A stretch of 8,101 nt of DNA from assembly GCA_964404395.1 (NCBI GenBank), contig CAYOKA010000102.1, forward strand, positions 1 to 8,101. The letters run 5' to 3'. The stretch's first letter is position 1, and every line of letters starts with the position of its first letter. Below the pieces are notes generated by a model. It made no database searches. It was given only the letters and a program-made list of their open reading frames with translations, and had not been told where the DNA came from. Both the position numbers and the translations under genes were made by a program. The stretch is from JAAYBT01 sp964404395. GTDB lineage: Bacteria; Bacillota; Clostridia; Acetivibrionales; DTU013. Positions 1 to 5,262 of this stretch are shown here, piece by piece.

Positions 1-30
1 GCGGTTTTTCTTTTTGTTAACTGCCTTCAA
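1..30 (-). CDS. Start of the gene after phoH, probably the HD-domain membrane protein YqfF (5' fragment only)
   Basis: Only ten codons are visible: a TTG start followed by K-A-V-N-K-K-K-N-R, with the rest of the gene off the left edge. A run of six G (39-44 on the opposite strand) lies 8 bases upstream of the TTG and can act as a ribosome binding site. The other nearby start, the ATG just before the G run, stops after nine codons. The basic N-terminus suits a protein with a cytoplasmic tail before a membrane segment. In many Clostridia and Bacilli the gene after phoH is yqfF, a 7TM-HD cyclic-di-AMP phosphodiesterase, or directly ybeY. The identity is inferred from that gene order alone. The gap to the phoH stop is 28 bases, so one transcript is likely. 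Confidence 0.4.
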   Translation of the reverse strand, partial: MKAVNKKKNR

Positions 31-58
31 GTTTACAGCCCCCCATCTGAGTTTCTGC

Positions 59-1039
59 TTACTTATTCCCTGTTTTGTTCTTCAAATCATATTTCTCATA
101 AGCCTTTATGATTCTCTGTACCAGCTCGTGCCTAACCACATCCTTATCTGTCAGATAGACAAACTCAAGATTTTCAATATGCTTAAGGATTTTTGTTACT
201 TCCTTCAAACCGGACTTTTTGTCTCCCGGAAGATCAATCTGTGTGATATCTCCTGTGATCACGGCCTTTGAGCCAAAGCCGATACGAGTCAGAAACATTT
301 TCATCTGCTCGGGTGTCGTATTCTGCGCCTCGTCCAATATAATAAAGGAATCGTCAAGGGTTCGCCCCCGCATATAGGCAAGAGGAGCAATCTCGATCAT
401 TCCCTTTTCGAGATACTTCTGGTAGGATTCTGCGCCCATAATTTCAAAAAGCGCATCATAAAGAGGCCTCAGATAAGGATCAACCTTATTCTGCATGTCT
501 CCGGGCAAAAAACCCAGCTTCTCGCCTGCTTCAACTGCCGGACGTGTCAGTATGATCCTGTTGACCTGCTTGTCCTTAAAAGCCGTTACAGCCATTGCTA
601 CCGCAAGATATGTCTTCCCGGTACCGGCAGGACCAATGCTAAATACGATAGTATTGTCTCTAATCGCATTAATGTATTGCATCTGCCCATAAGTTTTAGA
701 CTTAATCTGTCGTCCTTTTGCCGTAAGGCATATATAATCTCCCGGATATTCTTTTATTCTCTCGGTCTGGCCTTCTGCCGCCAAATTAACAAGATAATTC
801 ACACTTTGTTTTGTAATGGAATCACCTTGCGAAATAATGTCGATAAGTCTTTCGATGACCACTGAGGCTTTACCGATATTTTCTTTGTTGCCTGTTATTT
901 TAATTTCGGTATCTCTCGAAATCAATTTTACATTTAATCCATCTTCTATGGCTTTCGTATTCTCGTCATATTGTCCGAATAAAGCAATTGCTTGTTCTAT
1001 GCTTTCAAACTCAATAGTCTTTTCGAAATTATTGTCCAA
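59..1039 (-). CDS. phoH: PhoH family ATPase (PhoH/YbeZ)
   Basis: A 326-residue protein of the usual PhoH/YbeZ length. The N-terminal ~110 residues form the small KH-like region of the family. The ATPase core follows, with Walker A GPAGTGKT at 136-143, the RPAVEAGEKLGFLPGD block at 166-181 and Walker B FIILDEAQN at 232-240, then TRIGFGSK and ITGD (251-264). Known family role: a cytoplasmic ATP-binding protein that partners the endoribonuclease YbeY in rRNA and RNA quality control. The start is TTG, directly after the yqfD stop (TGATTG). The ATG four bases upstream is out of frame and stops at once. The ribosome binding site GGAGG is formed by the last yqfD codons, so translation is probably coupled. 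All core motifs are intact. The symbol follows family usage. Confidence 0.95.
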   Translation of the reverse strand: MDNNFEKTIEFESIEQAIALFGQYDENTKAIEDGLNVKLISRDTEIKITGNKENIGKASVVIERLIDIISQGDSITKQSVNYLVNLAAEGQTERIKEYPGDYICLTAKGRQIKSKTYGQMQYINAIRDNTIVFSIGPAGTGKTYLAVAMAVTAFKDKQVNRIILTRPAVEAGEKLGFLPGDMQNKVDPYLRPLYDALFEIMGAESYQKYLEKGMIEIAPLAYMRGRTLDDSFIILDEAQNTTPEQMKMFLTRIGFGSKAVITGDITQIDLPGDKKSGLKEVTKILKHIENLEFVYLTDKDVVRHELVQRIIKAYEKYDLKNKTGNK

Positions 1040-2245
1040 TCATTTTCCTCCAATCTGTTTGGACTTACCAATATCTTCAATGCATTCTATTGTAACCTTT
1101 GCAATGAGCCCTTCCTTATCATCACTAATATAATTAACGCTTTGCTTCACTATCTGCGCTGTATCAGGCACCCTCTTCAATGCCTTTTTTAAGGCTGTTT
1201 GCACTGCTGCGCTTCTTGCATCCTCTTCATTTATAACCGCCTCAATCAGTTTTTCCTCAACGTATCTGACAGTGACCCACTCTATGGGGAAAATCAAATT
1301 TTCTCCTAAAGAAAGTTTCTTTCTTGACTCAAAAACCGAATAGTCCCGAAACTTATTCTTTCTTTGTAATATATCCAATTCCCATGAAAAAAGTATCAAC
1401 GAATAATCATTTATTGCTTTTCCTGTCCTAAGCCTTTCCGTCTGACTTAGAATAACAGGTGCTTCCTCCTCATACCAGGTTCTTGCTGTTACTGTTCCCA
1501 TTGCATGTACAAGTCTGGATTCCTTCTTTTTATCTAAAGAAGGGATGCTTCCGGAAATCAACACCTGTCCGCTTTGAACTGTATCCCCCTCTCCTGCAGT
1601 TTCAATACCTTCTGTAGCTACAATCCTCTTTATTATTCCGTCCTTGGTCGCAATGATATCACAGGGTATATGCCGTGGGACGATTCTGGGCATTTCAATT
1701 CTCTCTCTGACATCAACCTTTACCCTTGTTCCCCTGACAACAATACTTATCCAGGAAAGCTCTTCTATTCCAAGCATCATATTCGTAACGGCCTTGTCTG
1801 TATCGATGCGGTACTTAAGTATCCCCGTACTAATGCCATTTTGTGCCAATAAATCTGCAAGCTCAGATGCTCCAAGCTTATCATTACCTGTAATCTCCAC
1901 ACTCCATACGAATGAAGATAAGATATATATTAGCACAAAGAATATAACAACACCTGCTAAAAAAGCTTTCCGTCTTCGATACTTATTCAACACAAAGGGC
2001 AAGCCGTTTTTTTTCAGCAACCTTACTTTGCATTTTGTTTTTCGGGCAATCGGACGAATGAGCTTGAAGCTCTTAATGCCTATCCTCATCGTCATCAAGC
2101 GTTTTTTCTGTGCTCTGATGTCCCAAAGCTTAATTTGCCGGTGCATGCAAATATTTATGAACTTTTCAATAAAAAAACCTTCGACAATAATAATAACATA
2201 CCCGTGCAGATAATTCCATAATCTTAGTAACAACAAGAGCTTCAC
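1040..2245 (-). CDS. yqfD: Sporulation protein YqfD
   Basis: About 400 residues, as usual for YqfD. The N-terminal part (LWNYLHGYVIIIVEG at 9-23, then an LWDI motif at 40-43) and a basic stretch precede a single membrane segment at about 93-114. The conserved SFVWSVEITGN at 111-121 follows, and a C-terminal extracytoplasmic region makes up the rest. In Bacillus subtilis yqfC and yqfD belong to the mother-cell sigma-E regulon and YqfD is classed as a stage IV sporulation protein; its biochemical function is not established. The gene overlaps the yqfC stop (GTGA). The GTG start at 2245 has no separate upstream Shine-Dalgarno. The GGGGTGA around it sits better for TTG codons 4 or 5 (2236 or 2233), which would give an N-terminus of ML(L)LRLW. 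The exact start is therefore uncertain by up to four codons. The downstream stop abuts phoH. Confidence 0.93.
   Translation of the reverse strand: MKLLLLLRLWNYLHGYVIIIVEGFFIEKFINICMHRQIKLWDIRAQKKRLMTMRIGIKSFKLIRPIARKTKCKVRLLKKNGLPFVLNKYRRRKAFLAGVVIFFVLIYILSSFVWSVEITGNDKLGASELADLLAQNGISTGILKYRIDTDKAVTNMMLGIEELSWISIVVRGTRVKVDVRERIEMPRIVPRHIPCDIIATKDGIIKRIVATEGIETAGEGDTVQSGQVLISGSIPSLDKKKESRLVHAMGTVTARTWYEEEAPVILSQTERLRTGKAINDYSLILFSWELDILQRKNKFRDYSVFESRKKLSLGENLIFPIEWVTVRYVEEKLIEAVINEEDARSAAVQTALKKALKRVPDTAQIVKQSVNYISDDKEGLIAKVTIECIEDIGKSKQIGGK
1047..1051 (-). promoter_or_regulatory. Ribosome binding site of phoH inside the end of yqfD
   Basis: GGAGG on the minus strand, encoded by the penultimate codons of yqfD (Gly-Gly), lies 7 bases before the TTG start of phoH. 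It supports the TTG as the true start and makes phoH translation depend on ribosomes finishing yqfD. Confidence 0.75.
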
Positions 2246-2541
2246 CCCACAATTGGAAATTCAAGCGAATGGATTGTGCCGGATATAATAATATCATCAG
2301 AAGTTATTTCTTTTATCAAGAGACCGGACCCCGCTATTTTGATCGTTCCCATCCCGGTGCCCAACCTGATACCGGTGCTATCGAATTCTATAATCCCCTT
2401 ATAATTCTCTATAATCATATCCCTATTCCCCGCCATTGTAAGCTTGGGAATGTTCAAAACCGATTCCTTGGGTAATTCAAGCATTTCTGTGAATATTTCT
2501 CTTATTCCTTTTTTGATAACATGTTCTTTATTCGCCATCAT
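2242..2541 (-). CDS. yqfC: Sporulation protein YqfC (YabP/YqfC family)
   Basis: A 99-residue protein of the YabP/YqfC family. It shows the usual pattern of a short helical N-terminus, LPKESVLNIPKLTMAGNRD at 23-41, an IENYKGIIEF stretch at 44-53, and a glycine-rich beta C-terminal half with no membrane segment. Family knowledge: yqfC is a sigma-E-dependent mother-cell gene in Bacillus, paired with yqfD, with no known enzymatic activity. Two adjacent ATG codons (2541 and 2538) can start it. A weak GGGGA lies upstream within the end of the deacetylase gene, whose TGA directly touches the first ATG. This gene overlaps yqfD by four bases. The pairing with yqfD strengthens both calls. Confidence 0.93.
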   Translation of the reverse strand: MMANKEHVIKKGIREIFTEMLELPKESVLNIPKLTMAGNRDMIIENYKGIIEFDSTGIRLGTGMGTIKIAGSGLLIKEITSDDIIISGTIHSLEFPIVG

Positions 2542-3537
2542 TCAAATCCCCGTCGTTTCAGATGGATATAGCTCCTGTGGATCACCGAATATAAATCCCT
2601 CTGTAGTGGCGTCCTTTATTATCCTGTCAAGCGCCTCAGCATTATCCTTTGATACTGCATGCAGAAGCAAAACCGCACCGTTATGGAGGTTGCGCGCAAC
2701 TATGTCATAGGCATATTGGGAGCCTCTGCTTTTGTCTCGATACCAATCATCGTATGCAAAGCTCCAAAAAAGATTGCAGTACCCGAGTTTATGAGTAAGT
2801 GCCAGTGTCCGTTCGCTATACTCTCCCTTTGGAGGGCGGATAAAATACATGTTTTGATTAAACTTTTCCCTAAAAGCTCTTTCCAGCCCGAGTACTTCCT
2901 CTTCCAGTTGACTGTCACCCAATTCGGGCATACTCGGGTGGTGAATCGTGTGATTGCCCACAATATGGCCTTCTTCTACCATGCGCCTAACAAGATCCTG
3001 GTGTCCGCTAAGATAAGGTCCTGTTATGAAGAAAACAGCCCTAACACCATTATCTCTCAGCGTATCCAATATCATTGGAGTGTAGCCGTTCTCGTAACCT
3101 TCATCAAAAGTAAGGTAAATTACACTTTGGGATGTGTCACCCATATATGCACTTCCATATTTCTTAAGGAGCTCCGGAGCCCCGGGATCTGCAGCCGGTG
3201 GCTCATGATTGCTTCTTCTGGAAAGACCCCATCTGAGCAATTTATTACTATATTCGCTTCCGCCGCTAACTTCGCCAACCATTGTGTGCCCGCCAATTCC
3301 AGTATCTTCTTCTGCCAGCAGGTTTGTTTGTGCATCCCCTTCCGAAAGCCTGCCGCTAATTTCAGTTTCAAAATCAGCATCACTGAAGCTGCTTGCATAT
3401 ACGCCGCCAAAATCACTCAATTCAGGGTTAAATGTAGAAACGGAAGAACATCCCGCCAACGTCGATATTAAGAAAAACAACAGAATGAGAATAGATATGC
3501 GTCTGTTTATCGGTGCTATTGATCTTTTCCTTGTCAT
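2542..3537 (-). CDS. pdaA: PdaA-like polysaccharide (peptidoglycan) N-acetylmuramic acid deacetylase, lipoprotein
   Basis: A 331-residue carbohydrate esterase family 4 (NodB) protein. The N-terminus is basic, then a hydrophobic segment ends in a lipobox LAGC with the lipidated Cys at residue 30, so it is predicted to be a membrane-anchored lipoprotein outside the membrane. A variable Ser/Glu-rich linker of about 100 residues follows. The catalytic domain has motif 1 TFDEG (143-147), the metal-ligand motif HTIHH (196-200), RPPKG (234-238), the FWSFAYDDW block (257-265) and LLLHAVSKDNAEAL (290-303). The TFDxGYENG start and the H-(A/T)-V-S-x-DNAEAL end are features of PdaA, the enzyme making muramic delta-lactam of spore cortex, rather than of generic chitin deacetylases. 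I chose the ATG at 3537 over the GTG at 3561 because GGAGG lies 8 bases before it. The stop touches yqfC. Substrate is inferred; other CE4 activity is possible. Confidence 0.88.
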   Translation of the reverse strand: MTRKRSIAPINRRISILILLFFLISTLAGCSSVSTFNPELSDFGGVYASSFSDADFETEISGRLSEGDAQTNLLAEEDTGIGGHTMVGEVSGGSEYSNKLLRWGLSRRSNHEPPAADPGAPELLKKYGSAYMGDTSQSVIYLTFDEGYENGYTPMILDTLRDNGVRAVFFITGPYLSGHQDLVRRMVEEGHIVGNHTIHHPSMPELGDSQLEEEVLGLERAFREKFNQNMYFIRPPKGEYSERTLALTHKLGYCNLFWSFAYDDWYRDKSRGSQYAYDIVARNLHNGAVLLLHAVSKDNAEALDRIIKDATTEGFIFGDPQELYPSETTGI

Positions 3538-3545
3538 ATAAATGC

Positions 3546-3550
3546 CCTCC
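3546..3550 (-). promoter_or_regulatory. Ribosome binding site that sets the pdaA start
   Basis: GGAGG on the minus strand lies 8 bases upstream of the ATG at 3537. The longer GTG reading at 3561 would place this site inside the coding region and has no site of its own, so the shorter protein with the clean lipoprotein signal is preferred. Confidence 0.8.
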
Positions 3551-3575
3551 AAAAAAAACACGTCCCCACGTTATA

Positions 3576-3603
3576 TTTGTATTATGGAGGAATCAAAATA
3601 TAC
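3576..3603 (-). promoter_or_regulatory. Possible sigma-E-like sporulation promoter before pdaA-yqfC-yqfD
   Basis: In the 72 bases between the upstream DUF881 stop and the pdaA ATG the minus strand reads GTATATT (3597-3603), a 13-base spacer, then AATACAAA (3576-3583). This resembles the Bacillus sigma-E elements KMATATT and CATACAHT with one and two mismatches, but the spacer is one base shorter than typical. No good sigma-A or sigma-G pair is present here. The call rests on base matching plus the sporulation character of the genes downstream. Confidence 0.3.
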
Positions 3604-3609
3604 CGATTT

Positions 3610-4305
3610 TTATTCGACGGCTGTCAACAGATCTGTTTTAATAGTGGTTCCGTCATCGACAAATTTATAGATGATGATCTCATCTTCTTTTTTTAGTGTT
3701 ACATTCAGTAATTCCTCTTCAAGTAGCTCCACCTCTCCGCCAATCATCGTTAGTGAGTGCTCCAGATTATTAGGATCCGCTATCGCTTTGATAACAAAAG
3801 GTGCCTTAAATTGTTTTCCGTTAATCATCACATATCTGCCGGCTTTTCTGATTTCCGTCATCGCAACAATTCTTTCATCATTGACAGAAATTGCTTGTGC
3901 TCCTGAAGCCCTCAACTCATTGACGATATTTAGTATGTCGTAGTCCTGTACCTTGATAGATGCGTAGTTGTCCAGCGTTACGACCAGCCCGGCGCCCTTA
4001 ACAGTTTCAAGTCCGGCAAATACCCTGGCCTTTTGGAGGCTGTTCTGGATTTGCTGCGCAGCTTCGCTGTCACCAGCTTTCACCTTTGCGTAGGTCTGAT
4101 TCTCAGTTTCAAGCTCCTCAAGTCTTTCCTGCAACGAGCTCTTTTGGTTTTGCAATAGTATAAGTTCACTTTTAAGCTCGTCCAATCTCATATTTTCATA
4201 GCTGGCCATACTCTGGTTGTAATTTATACTTTTATATTGAAGTGAAATCATAATTCCTAATATGATGCAAACCACAGTTATTGCTATATTTCTGGAAATC
4301 TTCAT
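3610..4305 (-). CDS. DUF881 family membrane-anchored protein (second of a tandem pair)
   Basis: A 231-residue DUF881 protein. One hydrophobic segment (about 7-23) forms an N-terminal anchor or uncleaved signal. A Leu/Glu/Gln-rich coiled coil follows (about 40-75). The conserved domain has VKGAGLVVTLDN (102-113), DYDILNIVNELRASGAQAISVNDERIV (121-147) and INGKQFKAPFVIKAIADP (161-178). The soluble part should lie outside the membrane. In Bacillus subtilis the related ylxW/ylxX genes lie in the division cluster near ftsA, but no function is firmly established for the family. The ATG overlaps the stop of the first DUF881 gene (ATGA) and has GGAGG 10 bases upstream, so the two are translationally coupled. 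It looks like an ancient paralogue of its neighbour: same layout, with divergent ends. Confidence 0.9.
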   Translation of the reverse strand: MKISRNIAITVVCIILGIMISLQYKSINYNQSMASYENMRLDELKSELILLQNQKSSLQERLEELETENQTYAKVKAGDSEAAQQIQNSLQKARVFAGLETVKGAGLVVTLDNYASIKVQDYDILNIVNELRASGAQAISVNDERIVAMTEIRKAGRYVMINGKQFKAPFVIKAIADPNNLEHSLTMIGGEVELLEEELLNVTLKKEDEIIIYKFVDDGTTIKTDLLTAVE

Positions 4306-5027
4306 TCTTTCAATACCTCCAGTCCTGATATATACCTGTCTAATTTATCCGCACTGCTGAACTTCGGCAGTACAAGTTCTTTTGTTTTTGTAACCTCCAC
4401 CCGGACATCGAACTCAGTCATACTTGCAATCCTGCTGCTTTCTATGATGCTTTGATACAAAACATCCGGATTGCCAATTGCTTCAATAATATACGGTACA
4501 GGATATCTATTGCCATTGATCCTAATAGTGGGGCCTGCACATACCTGCTCGCTCATCGGGACTATACGTTCGCCATTGATTGAAATTGCTTGGGCACCGG
4601 CCTTTTTTAAGTCATTTAAAACAACCTTAATATCCTGATCATGTATTATTAGCAAATCCAGAGGAGCATCGCCCTGTCTGGCAGGCGCATCATCAAGCTT
4701 GATCGTAATTCCAGGACCTCTTACTCCGGATAAACCGGTATGTAGCTTGATTATCTCCCATTCCAATGACAATTGGTCATCATTTTGCAATTCCAGATAT
4801 TCTTTTATTATATCATTTCTCATGGCAAGATTCTCGTCAATCGCTTTTCTGTACACCTGCGTTTCATTCTTCACAATGGATATTTGATCCTTTAGCTTGT
4901 CTGCACTAAAGCCACTGTTGGCAGCAGTCTTCTTAAAGGCCATTGTATTCTTTGCCTGTACCGCAATGAGAATACCTAATAACATGAAAACGACAAATAA
5001 AATATACTGGCTACCCTTCTTTTTCAT
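4302..5027 (-). CDS. DUF881 family membrane-anchored protein (first of a tandem pair)
   Basis: A 241-residue DUF881 protein with a basic MKKK start and a hydrophobic segment at about 8-25. A coiled-coil-prone region follows (about 43-95). The family domain has GVRGPGITIKLDD (101-113), IHDQDIKVVLNDLKKAGAQAISINGERIV (128-156) and the INGNRYPVPYIIEAIGNP block (170-187). It differs from its partner by an insertion after LDD and by a different C-terminus without the Glu-rich stretch. It is preceded by GGAGAGGAT at the ribosome binding position and, further up, by a sigma-A-type promoter, so it is likely the first gene of a transcript with the second DUF881. A structural or regulatory role at the cell envelope is plausible, but the sequence gives no catalytic motif. 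Confidence 0.9.
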   Translation of the reverse strand: MKKKGSQYILFVVFMLLGILIAVQAKNTMAFKKTAANSGFSADKLKDQISIVKNETQVYRKAIDENLAMRNDIIKEYLELQNDDQLSLEWEIIKLHTGLSGVRGPGITIKLDDAPARQGDAPLDLLIIHDQDIKVVLNDLKKAGAQAISINGERIVPMSEQVCAGPTIRINGNRYPVPYIIEAIGNPDVLYQSIIESSRIASMTEFDVRVEVTKTKELVLPKFSSADKLDRYISGLEVLKE

Positions 5028-5077
5028 ATCCTCTCCAACTCAAGTTCTCTTTTCCTTGTTTCCTTTTGCATATTTTA

Positions 5078-5106
5078 ATTCTACTGATAATAGACTCACA
5101 TTTCAA
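5078..5106 (-). promoter_or_regulatory. Sigma-A-type promoter of the DUF881 pair
   Basis: The minus strand has TTGAAA (5101-5106), a 17-base spacer and TAGAAT (5078-5083), each one mismatch from TTGACA and TATAAT. The predicted transcription start is near 5071, leaving a short leader of about 44 bases before the ATG at 5027. The rest of the 235-base gap up to the sugar-enzyme stop (5107-5262) shows no clear terminator, RNA gene or other coding sequence. Confidence 0.65.
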
Positions 5107-5262
5107 GTGGATTGTTCAACTAAAAAATCCTGCAAGAAAGAGAATGATAGTTTTGCTACCGTCAGTGATGTTTATGAAGGTAGTGTTTCCTGCTCCAAGG
5201 TCTTACTGCTTAGCACTGTTTTTATTGGAGCCGACTGCAATACCCGTGAGACAGGACTGCTT

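Noticed and set aside
2659..3471. A 270-codon open frame on the plus strand opposite the deacetylase gene
   Set aside because: It is antisense to a gene with clear CE4 motifs, has no recognisable domain or ribosome binding site, and reads like a reverse-frame shadow.
3551..3571. Short hairpin followed by eight T on the minus strand before pdaA
   Set aside because: The stem is only four base pairs (ACGT-GGGG-ACGT), too weak for a terminator, and the T run leads straight into the pdaA ribosome binding site.
5107..5262. Search for a terminator after the sugar enzyme gene
   Set aside because: Only weak stems without a following T tract were found, so no terminator is called. Read-through into the DUF881 pair remains possible.
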